A stretch of 7,766 nt of DNA from the NCBI GenBank assembly GCA_003517675.1, contig DPAC01000042.1:371-8136 (forward strand). Reading direction: 5' to 3'. The position numbers and the translations under genes were made by a program. Each line of letters opens with the position of its first letter. The stretch's first letter is position 1. Below, piece by piece: positions 1-6,006 of the stretch. Below the pieces are notes generated by a model. That model was not told the origin of the DNA and did not search any database. It worked only from the letters and a program-made list of their open reading frames with translations. Source of the DNA: Porphyromonadaceae bacterium (GTDB lineage Bacteria > Bacteroidota > Bacteroidia > Bacteroidales > Dysgonomonadaceae).

Positions 1-1
1 A

Positions 2-39
2 GGGAAGGAGGCAGGGGGCATAAAGCCCCTAACCAAAAA
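2..39 (+). promoter_or_regulatory. Strong SD separated from the rfbB start by a GC-rich hairpin
   Basis: A near-perfect Shine-Dalgarno, GGGAAGGAGG at 2-11, lies 28 bases before the ATG at 40, too far for normal use. No ATG, GTG or TTG lies between them. The spacer contains a stem GGGGC (15-19) / GCCCC (25-29) with loop ATAAA (20-24), which a G-T pair at 14/30 can extend. If folded, it shortens the effective SD-to-ATG distance to about 11 bases. The use of this SD for rfbB is an inference from geometry. Confidence 0.45.
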
Positions 40-1041
40 ATGAAGCTGCTCGTTACCGGTGGAGCCGGTTTCATCGGGAGCAATTTCATCCGCCATATCC
101 TGCGGGAGCATCCCGAATGGCAGGTCGTCAACCTGGATAAATTGACTTATGCCGGGAATCTGGCCAATTTGAAGGATGTCGAAGGCAACCCCCGCTACCG
201 TTTCGTGCGCGGGGACATAGCCGACCGCGAATTGGTAGAGAAGCTCTTCCAGGAGGAGAAGTTCGACGTCGTTGTTAATTTCGCCGCCGAGTCTCACGTG
301 GACCGCAGCATCCTCGACTCTTCCCCATTTATCGAGACCAACGTCAAGGGGACGCAGGTCCTGCTGGAAGCGGCCAGGGAGTTTGAGATAAAAAAGTTCG
401 TGCAGATCTCTACAGATGAGGTTTACGGCTCTTTGGGTCCTGATGATCCACCTTGGACCGAAGAGAGCCCCCTGCTTCCCAACAGCCCTTACTCCGCCAG
501 CAAGGCGGCGGCGGATCTCTTGTGCCGCGCCTACCACAGAACCTACGGCCTCCCTGTGGTCATCACCCGGAGTTCCAACAATTACGGCCCGTACCAGTTC
601 CCGGAGAAGCTGATTCCTCTGATGATCACCAACGCCATGGAAGACAAGCCTCTGCCTGTCTACGGGGACGGTCAGAACATCCGCGACTGGCTCTTCGTTG
701 AGGACAACTGCCGGGCAATTGCCCTTGTCGTTGAGAAAGGGAAACCCGGGGAAATTTACAACATCGGGGGAGGGGAGGAAAAACGCAACATCGATGTAGT
801 AAAAGCAATCCTCCAACTCCTGGGTAAACCTGAAAGCCTGATCACCTTCGTTAAGGACCGCCCCGGCCACGACCGGAGGTATGACCTCAACACCGGCAAG
901 ATGCTTCGAGAACTCGGCTGGCAGCCTATGGTTTCTTTCGAAGAGGGTCTCACCCAAACTGTAAAATGGTATTTTGAAAACCGCACCTGGTGGGAGCGCG
1001 TTCGTGCCGGCGTCCATCTCGAGTTCATGGAACAGTGGTAA
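40..1041 (+). CDS. rfbB: dTDP-glucose 4,6-dehydratase (RmlB/RfbB)
   Basis: This cytosolic enzyme is an extended short-chain dehydrogenase. It converts dTDP-D-glucose to dTDP-4-keto-6-deoxy-D-glucose with bound NAD+, the second step of dTDP-L-rhamnose synthesis and of other dTDP-6-deoxysugars. The 333 residues match the family's usual length. The Rossmann motif GGAGFIGSN sits at residues 7-15. The family-specific STDEVYG is at 124-130, with catalytic T125, D126 and E127, and the YxxxK pair is Y151/K155 in YSASK. The [19 protein letters not shown] segment and the C-terminal [10 protein letters not shown] are RmlB hallmarks. The frame is open to the left edge, but the MKLLVTGG start fits the family exactly. 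The gene is clearly more GC-rich than the genes downstream (about 65% in 481-540 by hand count). Its partners rmlA, rmlC and rmlD are not in the window. The call is firm, but whether the end product is rhamnose is inferred. Confidence 0.96.
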   Translation: MKLLVTGGAGFIGSNFIRHILREHPEWQVVNLDKLTYAGNLANLKDVEGNPRYRFVRGDIADRELVEKLFQEEKFDVVVNFAAESHVDRSILDSSPFIETNVKGTQVLLEAAREFEIKKFVQISTDEVYGSLGPDDPPWTEESPLLPNSPYSASKAAADLLCRAYHRTYGLPVVITRSSNNYGPYQFPEKLIPLMITNAMEDKPLPVYGDGQNIRDWLFVEDNCRAIALVVEKGKPGEIYNIGGGEEKRNIDVVKAILQLLGKPESLITFVKDRPGHDRRYDLNTGKMLRELGWQPMVSFEEGLTQTVKWYFENRTWWERVRAGVHLEFMEQW

Positions 1042-1162
1042 AGTTTTGCATAAAAAATGCACTGATAACTAAAAAGAACATGGGTTAATTTGATTCGCTG
1101 ATTCCTTAAAGTAGCGATTTAAACAGAATATTAACCATAAGTACATATTCGAGCATTACGCA
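1042..1162. other. AT-rich intergenic spacer after rfbB
   Basis: I see no gene here. A weak inverted repeat TGCAT/ATGCA with an A-rich loop lies just after the rfbB stop (about 1048-1062). It is not followed by a T-tract, so it is a poor terminator. No convincing -35/-10 pair was found. Together with the decayed frame that follows, this makes a 428-base gap between intact genes. Confidence 0.4.
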
Positions 1163-1464
1163 ATGAAGGAGTGGCTGTTTCCTGGACAGCCCGCGTCGCT
1201 TTAGATACTTTCCTTTTGTTTACTACCATCGCCTTACGGTTTTTATCGGATAGCGGTGATCATTTTTGCCGTATGAGCAGCACCCTTGGGGGTAGCCCTA
1301 ATCATTCTGCTTCTTGCTACCCTGGTAGCAGGTATCGTGGCAAATGACTTTTTCTCCTGATCGCCTTACTTGCTTTTGCCTTGGCTGTTTGGTTCCTCAA
1401 CCTGAAGAACGAAGAGCGTGCCCTTGTACAAAGTCGCTTAAGAGCGAAGCGGGCCTTTAGCTAA
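1163..1464 (+). pseudogene. Decayed small hydrophobic membrane protein frame
   Basis: Starting at ATG 1163, one frame reads MKEWLFPGQPASL, stops (TAG 1202-1204), and resumes as ILSFCLLPSPYGFYRIAV. It stops again (TGA about 1268-1270) and continues as AAPLGVALIILLLATLVAG to TGA 1358-1360. At that point the frame shifts: from 1357 it reads LIALLAFALAVWFLN and then a basic tail ending QSRLRAKRAFS at TAA 1462-1464. Two adjoining hydrophobic helices and a positively charged end, split by stops and one frameshift, look like a degraded membrane protein of about 100 residues or a fragment of a larger one. The helix pattern loosely resembles the first membrane segments of the polymerase encoded at 3536-4978, so a relic of an earlier wzy-like gene is possible. 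The final stop abuts the SD of the next gene. A chance hydrophobic frame cannot be excluded. Confidence 0.4.
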
Positions 1465-1465
1465 A

Positions 1466-1473
1466 AGAGGTGA
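1466..1473 (+). promoter_or_regulatory. SD that selects the TTG start of the methyltransferase
   Basis: AGAGGTGA at 1466-1473 is a good Shine-Dalgarno. It overlaps the possible GTG at 1470, which therefore cannot use it. It lies 5 bases before TTG 1479, with a second TTG at 1482. This favours a TTG start over the longer GTG version. Confidence 0.6.
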
Positions 1474-1478
1474 ACGAG

Positions 1479-2300
1479 TTGTTGCCAGAAAGTAACCCCG
1501 ACGAGATCCGTACCCGTCCTTGCCCGGAGTGCTACCTGTGCGGTGCGCCTGGTAAAACGCTCTATCAGGGCTTAAGAGACCGCCTCTTCGGCGCACCGGG
1601 TGAGTGGAATTTGAAAGAGTGCCCCAATCCCGAATGCGGCCTCATTTGGCTGGACCCGGTGCCTGTAGAAGAGGATATCGGCAAAGCTTATCAGAATTAT
1701 TACACCCATAAAGTTTATCTTAGAAAGGGCATTAAGAGATTTGTACACCGAATGATGAACGGCGCGATTTTAAGGATTACGCGCATATATAAGGAGCAAA
1801 GACGAATTAACTATATGTATCTTGAAGAGATGAAACCCGGTAAATTGCTTGAAGTCGGGTGCGGAAGTGGTCAGTTTCTCGACTGCATGCGTAGAGCCGG
1901 TTGGGAAGTGGAAGGTGTGGAAATCGACTCCCGAGCAGCTGATTACGCACGCAAAAAGTATGGCGTGCCGGTCCATATTGGAACCCTGGAGAGCATGCAA
2001 TATCCAGATAATACCTTCGATGCCGTAACCATGAATCACGTTATCGAGCACGTCTACGAGCCCGTAACGCTCCTTCAAGAGTGCCACCGTGTTCTTAAAC
2101 CGGGGGGACGCCTGGTTGTCGTAACTCCAAATACAATAAGTTACGGACATAGGAGATTCCGGCAATATTGGCGTGGCTTAGAACCACCCAGGCACCTTTA
2201 CGTGTTTTCGCCAGTAACCCTGCGAAGAGTTGCTGAAAGAGCGGGATTTCAAGACGTATTAATCTGGACGACACTAGCGAATGCATACGTCATTATATAA
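1479..2300 (+). CDS. SAM-dependent methyltransferase with N-terminal zinc knuckle, frameshifted near its end
   Basis: This is a cytosolic class I methyltransferase (Methyltransf_11/23 type) and probably O-methylates a sugar of the polysaccharide. That substrate is inferred from context only. Residue numbers here count from the alternative GTG at 1470. The N-terminus has a zinc-binding C21-x2-C24 and C51-x4-C56. The SAM-binding motif I, LLEVGCGSGQFL, is centred on G130-G134, followed by acidic VEGVEID, the motif TFDAVTMNHVIEHV and the post-motif VLKPGGRLVVVTPN. The start at TTG 1479 is chosen because of the SD at 1466-1473; a GTG at 1470 is the longer alternative. The intact frame ends early, after TTLANAYVII. 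About 55 more codons of plausible family sequence lie in the -1 frame up to 2461, so the gene is frameshifted and may be inactive, or the base call near 2291-2300 may be wrong. Restored length would be about 327 residues, normal for this group. Confidence 0.85.
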   Translation: MLPESNPDEIRTRPCPECYLCGAPGKTLYQGLRDRLFGAPGEWNLKECPNPECGLIWLDPVPVEEDIGKAYQNYYTHKVYLRKGIKRFVHRMMNGAILRITRIYKEQRRINYMYLEEMKPGKLLEVGCGSGQFLDCMRRAGWEVEGVEIDSRAADYARKKYGVPVHIGTLESMQYPDNTFDAVTMNHVIEHVYEPVTLLQECHRVLKPGGRLVVVTPNTISYGHRRFRQYWRGLEPPRHLYVFSPVTLRRVAERAGFQDVLIWTTLANAYVII

Positions 2301-2461
2301 AAGGCAGCTTGAATATTGAGACATCTCTCAGACATGATATGAAAGGCAGACCAAAAATTAAGCTCTTCTTCAAAAGCTGGGTGTTTGTACTTCATGAACT
2401 GGTGTTAATGAAAAGCAACCATGATCTTGGCGAGGAAGTAGCTTTATTTGCAACAAAGTGA
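2291..2461 (+). pseudogene. Out-of-frame C-terminal tail of the methyltransferase
   Basis: In the frame one base back from the methyltransferase, the sequence from about 2291 to TGA 2459-2461 is open. It includes SLNIETSLRHDMKGRPK, then KLFFKSWVFVLHELVLM, and ends HDLGEEVALFATK. An RHDM(K/R)G segment and a final acidic GEE(V/L) plus hydrophobic strand are, as I recall, typical ends of the zinc-knuckle methyltransferases of polysaccharide clusters. The upstream frame stops at TAA 2298-2300, so a single missing base within about 2285-2300 accounts for the break. No X-XXY-YYZ slippery heptamer is present, so programmed frameshifting is unlikely. Confidence 0.72.
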
Positions 2462-2465
2462 GGGA
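2460..2465 (+). promoter_or_regulatory. SD that selects GTG 2473 for the rhamnosyltransferase
   Basis: GAGGGA at 2460-2465 lies 7 bases before the GTG at 2473. The other candidate, GTG 2458, has no upstream SD, and the GAGG overlaps its own second codon. The SD also overlaps the stop of the restored methyltransferase frame (TGA 2459-2461), which fits tight coupling in an operon. Confidence 0.55.
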
Positions 2466-2472
2466 TTTAGCT

Positions 2473-3354
2473 GTGAACGGTGTGTGTGCTGTCATTATTT
2501 CATATAACCCGGGAGATTATCTTATCTCTAATGTGAGAGCGCTCAGATCGCAAGTTGACGAGATCATTGTCGTTGACAACGGGTCAGGTGGAGATTCGCG
2601 GAATATCCTGGATACTGTCAGCAAAGTTGAGGGAGTAAAAGTTAGTTATAATAACGCCAATCTTGGAATAGCAGCGGCCTTAAACATTGGGGTTAAATTT
2701 GCGATGGATGCCGGCTACAAGTGGGTTGCCACTTTTGATCAGGACAGCAAGGTTACGCCAGGATTCATTAGTTCAATGTTTTCTGCTTACGAATCATGTA
2801 AATACAAAGATTTAGTGGCTATCATTTCCCCTGTCTACTACGATCCGGCGATTGGAAAATACTGCTCCTTTGGGAGAGGCAAGAGGAATCCAGCTACATC
2901 TTTTATTGAGGTTGAAACAACTATGACATCCGGGAATTTGATTCCGATTCATATTTTTTCAAAAGTTGGTTTGTTTGACGAAGCTTTCTTTATTGACTAT
3001 GTGGATCATGAATTTTGCCTCCGTTGTTTAGCTAGCGGGTTCAAGATAATTGAGTCCCAGAGGTCAGTACTCTATCATAGACTAGGTGAGCCGGTGCAAC
3101 ACAAATTCTTATGGAAGCATTTAATAGTTACCAATCATAATCCGTTAAGACGGTACTATAACACAAGAAACAGAATTGTTGTCTGGGAACGATATTTTTT
3201 GGTAAAGCCAGGATGGGTGATAAGAGACGTTATTAGTTTAGTTAAAGAAATGCTAAAAATTGTCTTGTACGAAAGAGATGTTGCTAAGAAAATTTTCTTT
3301 ATAATAAAAGGCACCTACCACGGGTTTATTGGAAAGCTGGGGAAATATCCATAG
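2473..3354 (+). CDS. GT2 glycosyltransferase, rhamnosyltransferase-like
   Basis: This GT-A fold, family 2 enzyme probably transfers a sugar, likely L-rhamnose from dTDP-L-rhamnose, to a lipid-linked repeat-unit intermediate at the cytoplasmic face of the membrane. Residues are numbered from GTG 2473. The N-terminus VCAVIISYNPGDYL opens the nucleotide-binding half, with VVDNGSG around D35 and NLGIAAALNIG after it. The metal-binding DxD is D89-Q-D91 in ATFDQDSKV, the form typical of the RfbF/rhamnosyltransferase group. The probable catalytic region is IDYVDHEFCLR, with D178 and E180. The C-terminal RNRIVVWERY and a GxxxGFxGKxGK-like end also match that group. Length (293 residues) is normal for the family. 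The gene is AT-rich compared with rfbB. It directly follows the methyltransferase with no gap, suggesting one operon. Family assignment is strong; the rhamnose donor is an inference supported by rfbB nearby. Confidence 0.88.
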   Translation: MNGVCAVIISYNPGDYLISNVRALRSQVDEIIVVDNGSGGDSRNILDTVSKVEGVKVSYNNANLGIAAALNIGVKFAMDAGYKWVATFDQDSKVTPGFISSMFSAYESCKYKDLVAIISPVYYDPAIGKYCSFGRGKRNPATSFIEVETTMTSGNLIPIHIFSKVGLFDEAFFIDYVDHEFCLRCLASGFKIIESQRSVLYHRLGEPVQHKFLWKHLIVTNHNPLRRYYNTRNRIVVWERYFLVKPGWVIRDVISLVKEMLKIVLYERDVAKKIFFIIKGTYHGFIGKLGKYP

Positions 3355-3535
3355 GATTTTTCATCACGAGTTGAAAATCTTACAGCAATAACCATCGCGT
3401 TCAACGAAGCTCATCATTGGAGTATCCGATTCATCTCAGATTGGTTCTTCGTCAGTGGGGAGGTAGAAACTCCGGAAGGTCGCTACCTGGTAGTATAACT
3501 TTTTTCTTTTGTGTCATCGAAGGTGACATGGGGGT
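3355..3535. other. 181-base spacer between GT2 and the polymerase gene
   Basis: I see no gene with a start site here. The frame of the preceding glycosyltransferase stays open after its TAG stop until TAA 3496-3498, reading AITIAFNEAHHWSIRF and later GEVETPEGRYLVV. This could be a gene remnant or chance. An imperfect, AT-rich inverted repeat (3355-3363 with 3372-3379) follows the stop. A T-rich tract lies at 3500-3510. None of these is a convincing terminator or promoter. Confidence 0.35.
3512..3528 (+). promoter_or_regulatory. Hairpin that buries the SD of the polymerase gene
   Basis: TGTCATC (3512-3518) can pair along all 7 positions (one T-G) with GGTGACA (3522-3528), closing a GAA loop. 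The right arm and loop contain the SD GAAGGTGA (3519-3526), which is well spaced (9 bases) from ATG 3536. A second ATG at 3528 starts a three-codon frame (M-G-V-stop) whose TGA overlaps the ATG at 3536. The fold could restrict translation of the membrane protein. The stem is short, so this is a suggestion only. Confidence 0.35.
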
Positions 3536-4978
3536 ATGATTAAAAAAGATAAAGGATTCCTTATTGTGCATGGCAAATGTGATACTTTTAAAAAAATAAC
3601 AGCTAAACAGGGGCAATTTTTTGTATTGATTTTAATAGGTCTTTTGGTCGGGTACCTGAGTACAGTTTTTTGGCCTTACGGGGCGATAATATTGTGCATC
3701 AGTGTACTTGTAGGTATTTGTGCATTAAAATCATATTTATTAGTTTTGGTAGTTCTTTTGTTGTGTTCGAGCTCAATTACGTCCGCTGATTATTTTCCGA
3801 AGTTACCAGTAAGTTGGTTTTCCCTCGAATTACAAGATTTATTTCTTGTATTGCTTGCATTGGTTGTTCTGTCCTTTGCTTTCGTATATAACCGTAAGAT
3901 CAAAGTGAACAAACTTGATGCTATTGTTACAGGGTTTATTGGAGTAGCATTGTTCAGTTTCTTTATTGCTCTTTTGCGCGGCGTTGATTTGGTAGTTTCA
4001 TTGCGTCAGTTGCTGATCGTCTCTGCTATCCCCGTAATGTATTGGGTAGTACGATTCCTGGGAGAAAACAGGGAAGAAAAAGCTAATTTATTTATAAGTT
4101 ATTTTCTATGGGTTGGTTTTTTCTCTGCTTGTGTCAATATTTTACAGTATATTTTGTTTTACGTGGGAAGCGATATCCATCTGATAGCAGATGACTTTAT
4201 TAGACAGCGGATTATAGGAAATAGCTATGATTTATTAATGATTAGAACGCCGAGTCAACCACTTCTTTTAGTATCAGTAATTATATGGGTGCATGTGCTG
4301 TTAATGAAAAATAGTGCAAAGTGCAACTTCTTACCGAACCCACGCGTGTTCGTGATGGTAATAACTTTTCTTGGATTTATGATGGAGTTTGCGCGTCATG
4401 CTCTTATGGGCCTGGGTGTTGCATTTTGTTTGATTATAATTTTTCAGCAAAGAAAACCAAGATTATTGATGAGAAGTATGTTATTTGTAGGAAGCATGGT
4501 TACTCTTTTTGTTTTACTTTTACCTGATGTTTCTGGTTGGATAATGAGATCTTTTTCTCCTAGTGGTTTCTTGAAGGATACTTCTACTCACTGGCGTCTA
4601 ACAGAATTAAGTTATGCATTTTCAACTTTTGTTCAAAACCCGATCTTCGGCATAGGATTAGGGGGAGATTATCGACCTCCTATTGATTATATTCCAAATC
4701 CTGAACTGGGTTTGGAATACACCAATTATATTCACTGCGCTCCCGTTTGGTGGGTAGTGGATACCGGTTTGTTAGGCTTATCGGTATTGTTATTTTTATT
4801 TATATATATCTTAAAGATTATGTTTCATAAGGCAGGAGTAAAACATATTTTAAGCAATGCGTTAATAGCTTACTGGATTTCTTCTCTTGCTACGCCCGAT
4901 TGGATGGGATCTACTGCAGGCGGTGTTGTAATTGGAGTACTTCTTGGTATCCTATCTACTTTTAGTACAGAGAAATAA
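3536..4978 (+). CDS. Wzy/WaaL-type O-antigen polymerase or ligase family membrane protein
   Basis: This 480-residue integral membrane protein has about 12 hydrophobic segments. The first runs over about residues 28-46 (after a basic cytoplasmic start), and the last is VVIGVLLGILSTF near the C-terminus. The layout matches the O-antigen ligase/polymerase family (Wzy_C type), which acts on undecaprenyl-linked glycans on the outer side of the membrane. Family-like features are FARHALMG around R287/H288, a large loop rich in charged and proline residues after about residue 340 containing HWRLTELSYAFSTF, and NPIFGIGLGG at 368-377. A histidine follows in NYIHCAP (H400), then a W/G-rich helix, VWWVVDTGLLGLS. 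In a cluster with several glycosyltransferases, polymerase (Wzy) is more likely than ligase, but sequence alone does not separate them. Base composition is very AT-rich (28% GC in 3721-3780 by hand count), as is typical of wzy genes. The start at ATG 3536 is supported by SD GAAGGTGA. Confidence 0.85.
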   Translation: MIKKDKGFLIVHGKCDTFKKITAKQGQFFVLILIGLLVGYLSTVFWPYGAIILCISVLVGICALKSYLLVLVVLLLCSSSITSADYFPKLPVSWFSLELQDLFLVLLALVVLSFAFVYNRKIKVNKLDAIVTGFIGVALFSFFIALLRGVDLVVSLRQLLIVSAIPVMYWVVRFLGENREEKANLFISYFLWVGFFSACVNILQYILFYVGSDIHLIADDFIRQRIIGNSYDLLMIRTPSQPLLLVSVIIWVHVLLMKNSAKCNFLPNPRVFVMVITFLGFMMEFARHALMGLGVAFCLIIIFQQRKPRLLMRSMLFVGSMVTLFVLLLPDVSGWIMRSFSPSGFLKDTSTHWRLTELSYAFSTFVQNPIFGIGLGGDYRPPIDYIPNPELGLEYTNYIHCAPVWWVVDTGLLGLSVLLFLFIYILKIMFHKAGVKHILSNALIAYWISSLATPDWMGSTAGGVVIGVLLGILSTFSTEK

Positions 4979-5022
4979 TTTATCAAGCTTGAGTTGAAAA
5001 TCCAAGAATTACAGGTGAAAAA

Positions 5023-5991
5023 ATGACCAGTTCAGACCTTATAAGTGTAATTATCATTACTTATAACAGTGGAAAGTATATTCGAAGGTGTATTGAGAGT
5101 TTATGCAGGCAAAGAATGATTGACGATATTGAATTAATCGTGGTTGATAATGGATCGCAAGATGATACATTAAAAATTATAGAAAAAGAGATAGATCTTG
5201 ATATTAAAGTAATTATGAATGAGAAAAACGTGGGTTATTCTGGTGCGATAAACAAGGGAAAAAGAGCTACGAATGCACGGTTGTTGGTTATCTCAAATGC
5301 TGATGTAGAATTCCAATCAGATACTTTAAATATATTAGTCAGCTATATGTACCAACATCCTGATATTGGAGTATTGGGTCCTCAGCAGGTTTTTCCCGAT
5401 GGTAGGTGGCAAAGAAGCTATGGAGATGTGCCTGGTCTTTTGTGTAGCATTAAGAACCTCTTAGGGATCACGAGCGCCAAGCACTTTTTGAGAACACTTA
5501 CGTGGCCCTGGTTCCGCTGGGACAGAAGACCCTGCCAGGTGGGGTATATTGATGGTGCTGTGATGGCCATTCGGCGGGAAGCTTTCGAGGCTGTGGGCGG
5601 CTTTGATGAGAATTTCTTCTTTTACGGCGAGGATGTGGATTTTTGTATGCGGCTCCGCAAGGCAGGGTGGAAGGTTGTCTTTCATCCCGAAGTGAGGGTG
5701 ATCCACGTGCGCGGGGGAAGCTCTACGAAAGTCTGCCCCGACGACAGGTTTTTAAGACTCCATGTTCAGAGCAACGTATTGTTATTGAAGAAGCATTCCC
5801 CGGAATGGAAGGTGCGCCTGGTTCTGGTATTACAGTTGGGATACTGCAGGCTGCGGAAGTTTGCGAGCCGCCTCTTGTCACTGCTTCCTTCTAAGAAGGT
5901 CCGCGAGTTTTTCAGATCAAGGGAGGAAGTTTTTTCAATTCTCTCAGTTCTATGGGCAGAGCAGTTGAGGCAATTCAAATCGACGATTTAA
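5023..5991 (+). CDS. GT2 glycosyltransferase (WbbL-like), chimeric in base composition
   Basis: This cytoplasmic, membrane-associated GT-A glycosyltransferase probably adds a sugar, perhaps rhamnose, to the growing repeat unit. The N-terminal half has ISVIIITYNSGKYIRRCIES, IVVDNGSQDDT and NVGYSGAINKG. The DxD-equivalent is SNADVEF, with D94. The C-terminal half has the acceptor-side signature GYIDGAVMAIRREAF, then GGFDENFFFYGEDVDFC with the likely catalytic base in E203-D204, and HPEVRVIHVRGGSS. These are the landmarks of WbbL-type rhamnosyltransferases, and 322 residues is a normal length. SD AGGTGA (5013-5018) precedes ATG 5023. The striking feature is composition: 33% GC in 5041-5400 against 55% in 5461-5760, with third codon positions changing too. 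This suggests that the nucleotide-binding half and the acceptor half have different recent histories. The frame is intact and the protein looks functional. Confidence 0.9.
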   Translation: MTSSDLISVIIITYNSGKYIRRCIESLCRQRMIDDIELIVVDNGSQDDTLKIIEKEIDLDIKVIMNEKNVGYSGAINKGKRATNARLLVISNADVEFQSDTLNILVSYMYQHPDIGVLGPQQVFPDGRWQRSYGDVPGLLCSIKNLLGITSAKHFLRTLTWPWFRWDRRPCQVGYIDGAVMAIRREAFEAVGGFDENFFFYGEDVDFCMRLRKAGWKVVFHPEVRVIHVRGGSSTKVCPDDRFLRLHVQSNVLLLKKHSPEWKVRLVLVLQLGYCRLRKFASRLLSLLPSKKVREFFRSREEVFSILSVLWAEQLRQFKSTI

Positions 5992-5995
5992 AGCC

Positions 5996-6001
5996 GGGTG
6001 G
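5996..6001 (+). promoter_or_regulatory. SD that selects ATG 6007 of the GT4 gene
   Basis: GGGTGG at 5996-6001 lies 5 bases before ATG 6007. The GTG at 5998 lies within this SD and has no upstream site of its own, so the shorter start MSKKLNVFLLDG is preferred. The site sits just after the stop of the preceding glycosyltransferase, indicating co-transcription. Confidence 0.5.
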
Positions 6002-6006
6002 AAAAA

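Noticed and set aside
1770..2165. A 131-codon open frame on the minus strand inside the methyltransferase gene.
   Set aside because: It overlaps a well-supported gene with clear family motifs on the other strand, and its translation shows no recognisable features.
2285..2300. Programmed -1 ribosomal frameshifting to make the full-length methyltransferase.
   Set aside because: No X-XXY-YYZ heptamer, upstream SD-like stimulator or downstream stem was visible at the break. A mutation or sequencing error explains it more simply.
3461..3510. AGGTAG (3461-3466) / CTACCT (3483-3488) followed by a T-rich tract at 3500-3510, as a terminator before the polymerase gene.
   Set aside because: The stem is 6 pairs with a 16-base loop, and the T-tract begins 11 bases after the stem, so it does not fit an intrinsic terminator.
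3368..5002. A 12-base direct repeat GAGTTGAAAATC at 3368-3379 and 4991-5002, each just after a stop codon.
   Set aside because: About one or two matches of this length are expected by chance in a window of this size, and the flanks diverge at once.
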